From JBHIET01 sp046760785 (GTDB lineage: Bacteria; Chloroflexota; Anaerolineae; B4-G1): 55,262 nt of DNA. A program made the position numbers and the translations under genes. This document shows positions 8,201 to 17,065 of this stretch, one piece after another. The notes beneath the pieces were generated by a model. That model was not told the origin of the DNA, ran no database searches, and saw only the letters and a list, made by a program, of their open reading frames with translations. The stretch's first letter is position 1. Every line of letters starts with the position of its first letter. The DNA is taken from contig JBHIET010000014.1 of NCBI GenBank assembly GCA_046760785.1, positions 1 to 55,262 of the forward strand, written 5' to 3'.

Positions 8201-10121
8201 CTTCCCTCCCCGCGTCGGTAAGTTGGTAGATTGGTAGGCTGGTCCGGCACACCAATTTACCAGCCTCCAGTCCCAACTCCTCCAGTTTCTCCTCCGTCGG
8301 CAACCCGGTCTCCACGTCCCAGCCCCGGGCGCGGTAGTATTCGTCCAGCATAGGTTCCAGCTCCAATACTGACCCGGTGCTGGGGCCACTTCCCTCGGGC
8401 AGCGGCTCTTCCAGGAAACGCCGGGGCAGCGTGTCATCTTTGCGGGTGATGCCCTCGCGAGCGATGAACAACCGCTCCAGGTTCACGATGCGCTCGCCGA
8501 TCCGCCGCACCTCTTCACCGGTGACGTCCCAGCCGGTGGCAGCCCGAAGCAGTTCCGCCGTTCCCTCCCAGTCCAGCACTTCCATGTTGTTGTAGGTGTT
8601 CTTGCACACCCCCGTCGAATCAGCGATGGCCGCCATCTCTTCAAAATGCTTGACCACCAATCCCTTGCCCTTGTGCTCCAGGCGGAAGGCTGTCTCCGGG
8701 ATACCGTAGCGCCGAATGCCTTCCTCCGGGTCGTTGGAGAACTCAAACCAGGGCTCCGAGCGCAGATGATCGGCGCCGCGGCTGGCGACGGCGTTGCCCA
8801 GACCGTAGGCCTTGATCGTCCGCACGTCCGCCTGGAACACCTCCAGTCCCTTGCCGTGCATGGCGATCTCTTCCGAGCCACGTCCCAACCGCTCGGCTGC
8901 CTCCTTGACCCCATCGGCCAGGAAATCGCCGAAACCTTCCCGGCGGGCCACTTTGTGAATCAGGGCCATGATGGCCTCGCCGTTGCCCCAGGTGAGGTCA
9001 AGCCCGTCCGCCTCCTCGCGGGAGAGTATCCCCCGCTCGTAACACTCCATCGCCCAGGAAATGACCTCGCTGAGGGCGATGGCGTCCAGGCTGTAGCGGT
9101 TGGTCAGGTCAATACACTTCAGTGCCAGCGCCAGATCGGAGTTGCCCACCCGGGCGGTGAAGCCGGCCAGCGGTTCGTACTCTGGTCCCTCGAACCGTAG
9201 GTCAGGGAAGCGCTGGTCGTCTACCACCAGGAAGCGGCTGCAGGGGATGGTGCAGGCAAAGCAGGCCTTGCTCTTGACCTTGTACAGCGCCTCGATGGCC
9301 TCGCCGCTTACCGCGTCGGCCCCTTCAAAGCAGCCCTGCTGGAAGTGGCGCGTGGGCAGGCCGGCGATGCTATTCAGGGCCTTGATGAGTTTGGTGGTGC
9401 CCAGGCGACAGCGAATCTCGTATTCGGCGTGGTTGTAGATAGTCTCGTCCAGCCGCTCGATGAGTTCGTTGAAGCGGGTCATGTCGGCCACGGGGAAGGA
9501 CCCGGCGCCGCGCACGGCCACCCCCTTGAGGTTCTTGGAACCCATCACCGCGCCCATACCCGTGCGCGCCGCCGAGCGGTTGAGGTTGGTAAACACTCCG
9601 GCAAAGCGCACCCCGTTCTCCGCCCCCTGGCCGATGGCAGCGACCTGGACGCGCGCGTCGCCGAGTTCCTGCCGGATGGCCGCAGTGGTCTCCCACACGT
9701 CCTGGCCCCACAACTCGCGGGCGTCCCGCAGCTCCACCACGTCGTCCTTGATCCACAGGTAGACCGGGTGGACCGCCCGTCCCTGGATGATGACCTGGTC
9801 GTACCCGGCGAACTTGAGTTCGGGGCCGAAGAACCCCCCGGCGTTGGAGTCGCCCAGGATGGAGGTCTGGGGGGACATAGCGGTGATGTTGAACCGTGCG
9901 CCGCCAGGGAAGAGCGTCCCCACCAGCGGGCCTGTGCCAAAGACGAGTATGTTCTCTGGCGAGAGGCCGTCGGTGTGGGCCGGCAGTTCGTCCCACAGCC
10001 GCTTCACGTTCAGCCCCCGCCCGCCCAGGAAGGCCCGCGCCAGGTGTTCCTCGGTGGGGTGGCGGTGGATGGTACCGTCGGTCAGGCTGACCCGTAGGAT
10101 GGTGCCGCCGTAGCTATGCAT
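8190..10121 (-). CDS. Aldehyde ferredoxin oxidoreductase family protein
   Basis: 643 residues from the ATG at 10121, which has AAGGAG nine bases upstream; the frame extends to 10193 but the extra residues lack support. AOR enzymes use a tungsten (or molybdenum) bis-pterin and one [4Fe-4S] cluster to oxidise aldehydes to acids with ferredoxin as acceptor. The N-terminal pterin loop GGRGLNVKRLWDELP is present. Cluster cysteines appear as CFACTIPC at about 286-293 and a fourth in DSTGVCKN near 503, the same spacing as in Pyrococcus AOR. MGSKNLKGVAVRG near 195-208 is also typical. The ferredoxin gene directly upstream overlaps by eight bases and is the likely electron acceptor or intermediary. 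The aldehyde substrate cannot be inferred from sequence. Confidence 0.93.
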   Translation of the reverse strand: MHSYGGTILRVSLTDGTIHRHPTEEHLARAFLGGRGLNVKRLWDELPAHTDGLSPENILVFGTGPLVGTLFPGGARFNITAMSPQTSILGDSNAGGFFGPELKFAGYDQVIIQGRAVHPVYLWIKDDVVELRDARELWGQDVWETTAAIRQELGDARVQVAAIGQGAENGVRFAGVFTNLNRSAARTGMGAVMGSKNLKGVAVRGAGSFPVADMTRFNELIERLDETIYNHAEYEIRCRLGTTKLIKALNSIAGLPTRHFQQGCFEGADAVSGEAIEALYKVKSKACFACTIPCSRFLVVDDQRFPDLRFEGPEYEPLAGFTARVGNSDLALALKCIDLTNRYSLDAIALSEVISWAMECYERGILSREEADGLDLTWGNGEAIMALIHKVARREGFGDFLADGVKEAAERLGRGSEEIAMHGKGLEVFQADVRTIKAYGLGNAVASRGADHLRSEPWFEFSNDPEEGIRRYGIPETAFRLEHKGKGLVVKHFEEMAAIADSTGVCKNTYNNMEVLDWEGTAELLRAATGWDVTGEEVRRIGERIVNLERLFIAREGITRKDDTLPRRFLEEPLPEGSGPSTGSVLELEPMLDEYYRARGWDVETGLPTEEKLEELGLEAGKLVCRTSLPIYQLTDAGREDGK

Positions 10122-10581
10122 AGTGATTCGCTCCTTCAACGGCCAATCTCTCCTGCCTCGCTCGCGCCCCTGCTCTCGTCTCCTCGTACACAATCGCGCC
10201 CGTGACGCAACGCTTCACGCAGGCAGGATCACCCCCGCACAGGTCGCAGATGAGCGGCAAACCGGTCTCCGGGTGCAGGGCCACCATGCCGAAGGGGCAC
10301 GCATCCACGCAGGCCGAGCAGCCGATGCAATCGTCGGGGTGCGGAAGGGTAGCCCCCGTGACCCCATCTCTGTACAGCGCCCCGGCGGGACAGGCCGCCA
10401 CGCAAGGCGCGCGCCGGCACAACCGACAGACGTGGGGATGATCTATCCCCAAAGGTTCGATCTTGGTCACCCGGATGCGGGCCGTCACAGTGCCAAACCG
10501 TCCCTCGTGCTGGGCCACGCAAGCTACCTCACAGGCTCGGCAGCCGCTGCAGACGTCCTCACGAACCAGAATCCGTTTCAA
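10114..10581 (-). CDS. Four-cluster 4Fe-4S ferredoxin / electron-transfer subunit
   Basis: 155 residues with four CxxCxxC...C groups: CSGCRACEVAC at 11-21, CRLCRRAPCVAACP near 52-65, CIGCSACVDACP near 85-96, and CDLCGGDPACVKRC near 112-125. This is the HycB/DmsB-like electron-transfer type that wires a catalytic subunit to other carriers. No signal peptide is present, so it is cytoplasmic. It overlaps the AOR gene downstream by eight bases and shares an ATGA-type four-base overlap with the upstream saccharopine-dehydrogenase-like gene. The pairing of such a protein with an AOR is common, supporting a two-subunit oxidoreductase. Confidence 0.92.
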   Translation of the reverse strand: MKRILVREDVCSGCRACEVACVAQHEGRFGTVTARIRVTKIEPLGIDHPHVCRLCRRAPCVAACPAGALYRDGVTGATLPHPDDCIGCSACVDACPFGMVALHPETGLPLICDLCGGDPACVKRCVTGAIVYEETRAGARARQERLAVEGANHYA

Positions 10582-11771
10582 GATTTCTCCTCGACACCGA
10601 GCGTCTGCACCTTTTCTTCCGTGATGTCAAATCGAATGTTGACGGCTGCTAATTCGCCCACCAGCCGGTCAAACAGTGGACCGGTGACGACCTGTTCCGG
10701 CGGCAGCATACCGACGGCTTTTAGGTCGCCGCGCGCGATCATGCGGGCCACGATGGCCCCGGTGAAGGCCGTCGTGCGGGCCATGGAGGTGAAGCCCAGT
10801 TCTTCGTCGTACCGGTCCACCATCTCGACCTTGTACTGTCGCGGTCGCCCTTCTTTTTCGCCCACTGCCTCCACACGAAAAACCGTGATGTCCCTCTCGC
10901 CCTCCTCCAGCCGGACGCGGGGGTATAGCAGCGTGTCGAGCAGTTTCTTGGGCGTCACCTGGACGCCGTCCACCTCCACCGGCTCCTGGCTCAGTAGCCC
11001 CATCTCTTTGAGCACCGTCACTTTGGCCGCATAGCCGGGCCAGCGGACGGTCTTCTGAGTGCCGACCCGCAGGTCTTTTAGCGCGGGCAGTTCCAGCAGC
11101 CAGGGCATGAACCCCTCGTGCCAGGCCTCACACTCGCCCACGGCGGGGAAGACGACCGGCTCCACGCCGGAATAGCGAGGCACCGGCTTTAGCTGCCCAT
11201 TCTCGATGACGAGGGCATCGCTCTCCCTCAGCGGCAACTGCCGCCCGCCAAAGACGATCTTGTACCCCAACGGCGGGGCAGGCTGCTCTGGAATCCCGCC
11301 GCACTTGATGTGCAGTTCGTCCACTCGATCCAGCTTTTCGGCCAGGTAGCGGGCCATGATCTCGGTGAGGCCCGGCTCCAGCCCGCACCCCAGGACGACG
11401 AGGCTCTTTGCGGCCTCGACCTGCCTCCGGAGTTCGGGCAACTGGTTGCGGTCGAGCCAGGTCAGGTCCACGAGCGGCGTCCCGGCCCGCGCCGCCGCCT
11501 GAATCGCCAGAATGCTTGCCGCTCTGGGGAGAGCGCCGACGGCAACGTCGAAACCGGCCATCAGTTCAACCGTCGCCGGTTGATCGCTCAGATCAAGGCG
11601 GGTGGAGGCAAGCTTCTCGTTGCCTGGCAAGCCGGCGAGCTTGTCCATACAGGCATCCAATTGCTGCCGGCTTCTGTCGCAGACGACGACCTGCGACACG
11701 TCGGGATCGGACAGCCCATTGAAGGCTGCCGCCGGGCCCATCAGGCCGCTACCTAGAACCAAGATTTTCAC
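10578..11771 (-). CDS. Saccharopine-dehydrogenase-family NAD(P) oxidoreductase
   Basis: 397 residues. The N-terminus KILVLGSGLMGPAAAFNGLS is a clear Rossmann dinucleotide loop. VVVCDRSRQQLD follows with an acidic end of beta2, then GFDVAVGALPRAASILAIQAA near 72-92 and VLGCGLEPGLTEIMARYLAE near 125-145, typical of saccharopine dehydrogenase and related lysine or carboxynorspermidine-type enzymes, which form or cleave secondary amines between an amino acid and a keto acid or aldehyde. Substrate is unknown. The four-base overlap with the ferredoxin gene and the 56-bp gap from the IorA-like gene place it in a run dealing with amino acids, keto acids and aldehydes. Confidence 0.85.
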   Translation of the reverse strand: MKILVLGSGLMGPAAAFNGLSDPDVSQVVVCDRSRQQLDACMDKLAGLPGNEKLASTRLDLSDQPATVELMAGFDVAVGALPRAASILAIQAAARAGTPLVDLTWLDRNQLPELRRQVEAAKSLVVLGCGLEPGLTEIMARYLAEKLDRVDELHIKCGGIPEQPAPPLGYKIVFGGRQLPLRESDALVIENGQLKPVPRYSGVEPVVFPAVGECEAWHEGFMPWLLELPALKDLRVGTQKTVRWPGYAAKVTVLKEMGLLSQEPVEVDGVQVTPKKLLDTLLYPRVRLEEGERDITVFRVEAVGEKEGRPRQYKVEMVDRYDEELGFTSMARTTAFTGAIVARMIARGDLKAVGMLPPEQVVTGPLFDRLVGELAAVNIRFDITEEKVQTLGVEEKS

Positions 11772-11827
11772 CGTCAGATTGTACCTCCGTTTGTATTTGT
11801 GCTACCTCGTGGAATGCGGCGCACTGT

Positions 11828-13459
11828 CTACCACCTGATGCACCGCCCACGCGCAATGACCACGGCCAGGCCGTCAAAATGCATTCCCGCTTCGATGGCG
11901 GCTCGAACGTCCTTACCACGGTCCAGGTCAACTACGCGCACCTCCCCGGCCCCGGCCTCGCGGGCCAGAGCGGCCAGGTCCACTGCGCGCCGAGGTTTTC
12001 CCCGGGCGTCCACGCGGCTGGCCGGGTGGGGCTGCCCGCCCGAAAGCGCGGTCGTGCCGTTGTCGAGCAGCAGCACCAGCATCCTGACCCCCACCCGCGC
12101 CGCGTCCACCAGCCCGTTGAAGCCGGAGTGCAGGAAGCTTGAGTCGCCGCACAACGCGATGACCCGCTTCCCTGTGTTGCCCTTCGTCTGGCTCAGGGCG
12201 ATCCCGGCCGCCACCCCGATGCTCGAGCCCAGGCTGTGCTTGACATCTAACAGTTCGTAGGGCGGCAACTGGGCGCGGACCATACAGCCCGGATCGCCGA
12301 CGACGATGACCTCATCGCGTCCCCCCAATTGCTCGACGACCTCCAGCAGGGCATCGAAGGTGGGGATGTAGGGGCAACCTTCGCAGAGCGGCTGCCGGCT
12401 GGGCCTGGCCCGCTCTGTCTTCCCCTCGGTGGGCAGCGCCAGTCGAGGCGCGAACCGGTTCAGCGCGGCTGCGATGTGGGGGGCAAACAGCTCGCCAGCG
12501 CGGGGGACGTGGCCGGTGTCGCGGCCATAGATGGGCAGGGCAAGCCCTTGCGCGGTCGCCCGCACGGCCCGTTCCACCAAGGGGGCGGTTTCCTCCAGGA
12601 CGAGGACCGACTCCAGCGACCGTAAAAAGCCCGTCACCCGCCGCACGGGCAACGGGTGAAAGGTTCCCAACCGCAGGATGCGCAGCTCAGGGGGAACACC
12701 ACCGCCGAGCAGGTCTAGGAGCTTTTGGTAGGCGAACCCGGCCGCGACCACACCCTGTGTCCCCTCCCCCTCCACCTCGTTGAACGGCGAGCCCTCGAAG
12801 TGGCTGCGAACCTCGCCCAGCCGTTGGAGCATTTGGCGGTGGCGGTCCACGACGTTGATGGGCAGCACCACCCAGCGCATGAACTCGCGCCGGAAGGAGG
12901 GAGGCGGCGCGCTTTGAATCCCCTCCTCGACAAGCCCGGCCTCTTCGGCCAGGACGAGCGCGCGGGTGATGCGCACGATGACCGGCAATCCCACCCCCTC
13001 CGAAAGCTGAAACGCCCACCGCATCGCGGCGCGTGCGTCGGAGACGGTGGTCGGTTCGAGCAGGGGGAGTTCAGCCGCCAGCGCCACGCTCCGGCTGTCC
13101 TGCTCGTTCTGCGAGCCCCAACTGCCGGGGTCGTCGCCGACGAGGATGACGAATCCGGCGTTGCAGCCGGAGAGGTTGATCGCCATCAGCGGGTCGAGCG
13201 CGATATTGAGCCCCACGCTCTTGACGCACAGGAGCGAGCGCGTCCCACCCAGGGAAGCGCCAAAGGCCATCTCGGTGGCGACTTTCTCGTTGCTGGTCCA
13301 CTCGACCCGCACCTCGTCAGGCGAGGTCAGCTCCAGGATGCTGTTGACGACGGAGGTAGCCGGTGCACCGGGATAGCCGGTCACCAGCGGGACGCCGGCC
13401 TCGATAGCACCCCTGGCCAGGGCGTAGGCTCCAGAAATACGTTCGCTCAGGTCTTGCAT
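11828..13459 (-). CDS. Indolepyruvate ferredoxin oxidoreductase alpha-like TPP enzyme, lacking the C-terminal ferredoxin
   Basis: 543 residues from the ATG at 13459; the frame extends to 13528 but the usual family start (ISGAYALARGAIEAGV) fits 13459. IorA enzymes use thiamine diphosphate to oxidatively decarboxylate aryl or branched 2-keto acids to acyl-CoA. The pyrimidine-binding half has VTGYPGAPATSVVNSI, EMAFGASLGG and LVGDDPGSWGSQNEQDSR. The TPP half has CEGCPYIP near 365, GDPGCMVRAQLPPY, and the TPP-Mg motif GDSSFLHSG...LLDNGTTALSGGQ near 436-475. Canonical IorA is about 600 residues or more and ends with two [4Fe-4S] clusters; this one stops at ARGRCIRW without them. No IorB gene lies nearby. 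The ferredoxin 1.2 kb downstream may supply the missing clusters in trans. Confidence 0.88.
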   Translation of the reverse strand: MQDLSERISGAYALARGAIEAGVPLVTGYPGAPATSVVNSILELTSPDEVRVEWTSNEKVATEMAFGASLGGTRSLLCVKSVGLNIALDPLMAINLSGCNAGFVILVGDDPGSWGSQNEQDSRSVALAAELPLLEPTTVSDARAAMRWAFQLSEGVGLPVIVRITRALVLAEEAGLVEEGIQSAPPPSFRREFMRWVVLPINVVDRHRQMLQRLGEVRSHFEGSPFNEVEGEGTQGVVAAGFAYQKLLDLLGGGVPPELRILRLGTFHPLPVRRVTGFLRSLESVLVLEETAPLVERAVRATAQGLALPIYGRDTGHVPRAGELFAPHIAAALNRFAPRLALPTEGKTERARPSRQPLCEGCPYIPTFDALLEVVEQLGGRDEVIVVGDPGCMVRAQLPPYELLDVKHSLGSSIGVAAGIALSQTKGNTGKRVIALCGDSSFLHSGFNGLVDAARVGVRMLVLLLDNGTTALSGGQPHPASRVDARGKPRRAVDLAALAREAGAGEVRVVDLDRGKDVRAAIEAGMHFDGLAVVIARGRCIRW

Positions 13460-13518
13460 CCTTCTCTGGGTCCGTGACCGTCTAACGAAGCTTCGCCTCA
13501 AACCAACGAGAGAAGAGA

Positions 13519-13598
13519 TATGGGACACGGATTAACACGAGCTGCGCACACGGATTACTTCTCCATCCGTGTTTTCCGTGTTCGTACGTGTCCGAAAT
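13519..13598. repeat. Degenerate ACACGGATTA repeat cluster
   Basis: GACACGGATTAACACG near 13528, CACACGGATTAC near 13550 and the inverted ATCCGTGTTTTCCGTGTTCG near 13565-13585 form a decayed set of direct and inverted copies. Similar cacggattaacacggatt strings are common in Chloroflexota and other environmental genomes. It occupies the 240-bp gap between the divergently unrelated histidine kinase end and the IorA-like start; no gene is seen there. Confidence 0.55.
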
Positions 13599-13698
13599 CT
13601 TGCTCATCTGCGGAGGATCTTGGGCATCAAAGGTTCAGCCCCTGGTACAATTCCGAAGTCATTCTCAACCACGCGCTCCGGGCTTTTCGGTCGAACGC

Positions 13699-15495
13699 TC
13701 AGCCGAGCGGCAGCCTGACCTGGAAAATGCTCCCCTCCCCTACGCTGCTCCGCACAGTCACCTGTCCTCCGTGCGCCTCGACGATTTCTTTGACCAGTGC
13801 CAGTCCCAGGCCAGTACCACCGTAGCGCCGGGTCGTGCTGCCGTCCACCTGGTAGAAACGATCAAAGATGCGCTTCAACTGTTCCCGTGGGATACCGATG
13901 CCGGTGTCAGCCACTTCCAACATCACGTTCGCCTCATCTTGCCACAGGCGCACGGTTACGCTGCCCCCGGCCGGGGTGAACTTGAAGGCATTGCCGAGCA
14001 GGTTGTTCAACATCCGATACAGATAATCGGGCTCACCAGACACCTGGGGCAGGTCGGACGCGATTTCTGCTGTCAAGCACAGCCCGGCCTGTTCCGCGGC
14101 GACCTGAAAATCGGTCAACAGTGGGCGAATCAGATCGGCCAGATCAACTGGCTCTCGCTTCAACTCTTGCGCCTCTATCGCCAGGATGGCGGTGAGGTCG
14201 TCCACTAGCTCGCTCAGCATACGCACGCGGCGGACGATGGCGGTCACTGGTTCTCGCTGGTCGGGTTGTAGCTCGCCCAACACACTGCTGTCCAGCAGCT
14301 CGGCATATCCCTGGATGATCGCCACGGGGGTGCGCAGTTCGTGGGAGACGTTCTGGATGAACTGGTCTTTGAGGCGGTCTAGTTCCCGCTGTTGCTCCAG
14401 GGTGCGGGTCAGAGCGGCGGCGCGTTGCTGCTCCTCGGCATACAAGCGGGCATTCTCGATAGCGATGGCCGCAGTCGCAGCCAACGGCTCCAGCAACTCC
14501 AGGTCCGCCAGCTTGAACCGATCTACCTCTCTATCCACCACCTGGAGCACGCCGATCACATCCTGTCTAACCCGCAACGGCACGCTGAGGATGGAGCGTA
14601 GCCCCAGGCTGGTCGACTCATCCACACCTTCGAAATAGTGCTCGTCGGTTCTTGTATCCGGCACAATCTGGCTTTCCCTGGTGCGAGCCACCCAGCCGAC
14701 CACTCCCTCGTCCAGCGTCAGACGCCAGCCGCGCACGCTCTCGCTTTGGGGGCCAGTGGCCTGCCGGCAGACCAGTTCGTCCGTCTCCGGGTCGATCAAC
14801 CAGACTGAGCAGGCGACCACATTCAGCAGATGACGCACCTCGTCCAAGACGTTGATGAGCACTTGATCCAGATCGAGCGTCGAGCTAAGAGCCCGACTTG
14901 CCTGATTGAGCAGTGCCAGATTTCTATTGGCGATGCGCAAGTCAGTCATGGTTCGTTGCCAAGTCTGAGCCAAGAGTGCTGATATCAGAGCTACCAGGAA
15001 GAGTCCAACTATCGCTGGAGTGGGCACCGCCACACTCAGGCGAAGCGCAACCACAGCAACTGCCAGACTGCCAAGGCTGGCCACGACGAGACTCGTGTAG
15101 GGGTGTAAGAGAATGCTCGCCACGACAACCGGAAGAGCGAAAATGGTCAGGCCGCGCCCACTGACTATCTGCTGTGGCGTGTTGCTGAACAGAGCCGCAA
15201 CAAGTATGAGTAGCGCGAAGAGCCATCCGGCCAACCGCGACGAGAAGCGATTCACCACAAAGACGAGCGCATTGCTCAACAGCATAGCCGCGACGGCGGT
15301 ATGCAGCATAGTGATATCGTCTCTGTTGTCAGTTCCACTGAAGGCATCAGCCACGCTGCCCACCATCAGTCCCAGCAATGCTGTCACCGTCGTGACCACC
15401 AACAGAATGTTGACCAGTCGCCGCCTGCGCTCTTCATCAGTGGCATCCAGCGGTATGGAGAACATTCGACGCGCTTCTCGCAATATCCTATTCAC
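13699..15495 (-). CDS. Membrane sensor histidine kinase with GAF domain
   Basis: 598 residues from the GTG at 15495, chosen because AGGAGG lies nine bases upstream; the frame to 15513 would place that site inside the gene. Layout: five or six hydrophobic segments between about 28 and 170, a GAF domain at about 190-345 (LNVVACSVWLIDPETDELV), a coiled linker, then a HisKA domain with the phospho-accepting histidine in NVSHELRTPVAIIQGY near 383, and HATPase N box NNLLGNAFKFT, G1 DTGIGIP, and G2 GGTGLGLALVKEIV. It is a WalK/PhoR-like class. No response regulator is adjacent, so it is an orphan. Downstream direction is toward the IorA-like gene, 240 bp away. Confidence 0.92.
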   Translation of the reverse strand: MNRILREARRMFSIPLDATDEERRRRLVNILLVVTTVTALLGLMVGSVADAFSGTDNRDDITMLHTAVAAMLLSNALVFVVNRFSSRLAGWLFALLILVAALFSNTPQQIVSGRGLTIFALPVVVASILLHPYTSLVVASLGSLAVAVVALRLSVAVPTPAIVGLFLVALISALLAQTWQRTMTDLRIANRNLALLNQASRALSSTLDLDQVLINVLDEVRHLLNVVACSVWLIDPETDELVCRQATGPQSESVRGWRLTLDEGVVGWVARTRESQIVPDTRTDEHYFEGVDESTSLGLRSILSVPLRVRQDVIGVLQVVDREVDRFKLADLELLEPLAATAAIAIENARLYAEEQQRAAALTRTLEQQRELDRLKDQFIQNVSHELRTPVAIIQGYAELLDSSVLGELQPDQREPVTAIVRRVRMLSELVDDLTAILAIEAQELKREPVDLADLIRPLLTDFQVAAEQAGLCLTAEIASDLPQVSGEPDYLYRMLNNLLGNAFKFTPAGGSVTVRLWQDEANVMLEVADTGIGIPREQLKRIFDRFYQVDGSTTRRYGGTGLGLALVKEIVEAHGGQVTVRSSVGEGSIFQVRLPLG

Positions 15496-15733
15496 GCCCG
15501 TGTACCTCCTCAAGATGCCATCCGGCGAAGATGAAGCTGTTTCCGCTCGCCACTTTCACCCCCTTCGATTCCTGCGAACTACCCTTGCAGCCGCTTCAGC
15601 ACCGCTGAGTCCAGTTCGGGGGACTGGTGGCTGTCCAGGCGCACGTCACTATCACGCTGGGTGGCGGCCCACCTCGATTATAGCCCAATGGTAGCGCTGG
15701 CGCAAGCACTCTGTTCGCGACCGTGCGGCCTCA

Positions 15734-16318
15734 TCAACAGTTTTCAGACACCCTCTTAGAGTGCAACTGGGGTACTGAGCTATCCACGCCGAGACAGATA
15801 TTGTTGGTGGGGCACACCTCCAGCACCACTGGCGTTCGCGTAGGTACTCCACCAGCGCGGAATCCTCCCCGCAACGCACGCCGTGCCCCAACCGGTCGGC
15901 ATGCAAGCTGTGCAACGCCGCCCACATACTCTCGGGTCCCAGCATCTCGCCCGCGTGAGGGACGCGAGGCAAACCAGCCTGCCGCGCTCGCTCGAAGAGC
16001 TGCGGGGGGGAACTCTGCTTCGCTGCCGCCCAGCCCCAGCGCCACGACGCCCCGGTCCCTGGCGGCCAGCGCGATTTCTACTACCTCACCCTGCGTCTCG
16101 GGGTGGTCGCGGCTGATGTCGAAAACCCAACCCCAGTCTACGCCAAACGCGGGGTGCGCCTGGGCCCACCCCGCGTTCAGCCCTTCCAGGATGACCTGCC
16201 AGGGTAGGCCGGTGTCTCTTTGATTGGAGGCGATGGCAAAGGTCACCTCGGCGTAGCGAATGTGCTGGCGGGCACAGTCGCTGCCAAACTCGTAGGCGAT
16301 CAGGCGATAAATCTGATC
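15734..16318 (-). pseudogene. Adenosine deaminase family remnant (truncated both ends, two frameshifts)
   Basis: The minus strand carries an adenosine/AMP deaminase core without its start or end. From about 16318 one frame reads DQIYRLIAYEFGSDCARQ, RYAEVTFAIAS and VVALGLGGSEAEFPP. Near the run of seven G at 16004-16010 the match moves to another frame: GLPRVPHAGEM-like PRVPHAGEMLGPES, then LHADRLGHGVRC with the catalytic HAGE and DRLGHG motifs. Near 15840 it returns to the first frame (PVVLEVCPTNNICLGV) and ends at 15734. The metal-binding N-terminal HxH region is absent because a transposase remnant takes over at about 16315. Two compensating shifts could in part be sequence errors in homopolymers, but the missing ends mean the gene is dead. 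Confidence 0.8.
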
Positions 16319-16606
16319 CCCCGCACCAACAACGCTACCGAGCAGGTCATCCGCCACTTTGACCAGCACTATCAGAACTTTTGTGGCTTCGAGAACCTCG
16401 AAACGGCTCGCATCTACGTTGCCGTCTTCGAGAAGGTTTACCGTTTCACTCCCTTGACCCAGGATGGCCGCCCGGAGTTGCGGGGCAAGTGTCCCTTGGA
16501 ATTAGCTGGCTACGAGGTCGCCAAGTGGCCAACGGCGCAGATTTGCCGGGGCTGGGCCTTCCAATGGCCCACTCCAGCCTTCCAGGAGCTTGTCCCAAAT
16601 GCGTGA
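16313..16606 (+). pseudogene. Transposase C-terminal remnant
   Basis: The frame ending at the TGA of 16606 begins to look protein-like only at PRTNNATEQVIRHF (about 16313); upstream residues are the antisense shadow of the adenosine deaminase remnant. The segment TNNATE...HFDQHYQNFCGFENLETARIYVAVFEKVY...RGKCPLELAGYEV is the familiar end of a DDE-type transposase group in Chloroflexota, with the TNN-E motif near the catalytic glutamate. The first two catalytic aspartates are missing. It abuts the deaminase remnant directly, so it marks the deletion or insertion junction. I cannot assign the IS family with certainty. Confidence 0.6.
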
Positions 16607-16625
16607 CGCTCCCATCCCCTCCCAT

Positions 16626-16653
16626 TTGTTCTATAGCAGAGATATGATATAAT
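16626..16653 (+). promoter_or_regulatory. Sigma-70-type promoter for the partner-switching genes
   Basis: A perfect TATAAT lies at 16648-16653 with a weak TTGTTC 16 bases upstream at 16626-16631. Transcription would begin near 16660, about 50 bases before the STAS gene start, whose AAGGAGG ribosome site is at 16696-16702. It probably drives the three plus-strand genes to 20912. Confidence 0.55.
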
Positions 16654-16708
16654 CGCCCTGTAAATCTCAGGCAAGGTTTGACATCAGAGCAAGTAAAGGA
16701 GGTCAGCA

Positions 16709-17044
16709 GTGGAAATCACCAGCAGGCAATTCAAGCGCTGCGATCTGGTCGCAGCAACCGGTCGCATTGATAGCAACACCGCGCCACAACTGGCAGAGGC
16801 CTTTGATGCAATCAACGGAGCAAATCGATTCAGAATCGTGCTTGATATGAGCGGAGTGGATTTTATCTCCAGTGCCGGTTTGCGGGTGCTGATCAGCACG
16901 CAGAAGATATGCAAGCGCTGGAATCGAGGGGAACTGGTCCTGGCTAGTGTGCCGCAGCGGATCTACGAAGCTATGGATCTGGCGGGATTCTTGCCGCTGT
17001 TCAAGCTCTGCGGTGATGTTACCGAGGCGGTCGGGAGTTTCTAG
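16709..17044 (+). CDS. STAS-domain anti-sigma factor antagonist (SpoIIAA/RsbV-like)
   Basis: 111 residues starting at GTG, six bases after AAAGGAGG. A single STAS domain: a beta-rich start (DLVAATGRIDSNTAPQLAEAF), then LDMSGVDFISSAGLRVL near 46-62, where the serine after the IS of FISSAG is the conserved site phosphorylated by the partner kinase. In the SpoIIAA/RsbV scheme the unphosphorylated form binds the kinase and frees its target. The partner kinase and the phosphatase follow in order, so this is a complete partner-switching set apart from the final target. No sigma factor gene is in the window. Confidence 0.93.
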   Translation: MEITSRQFKRCDLVAATGRIDSNTAPQLAEAFDAINGANRFRIVLDMSGVDFISSAGLRVLISTQKICKRWNRGELVLASVPQRIYEAMDLAGFLPLFKLCGDVTEAVGSF

Positions 17045-17065
17045 CCTCAACTGCCTTTCCGGCAC

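Noticed and set aside
8201..8437. Upstream extension of the isochorismatase frame
   Set aside because: It lies inside the AOR gene end; the family start and a GGGGAGGG site fit the ATG at 8200.
13460..13528. Longer start for the IorA-like protein
   Set aside because: The extra residues (RRSFVRRSRTQRR) lack family match and ribosome site.
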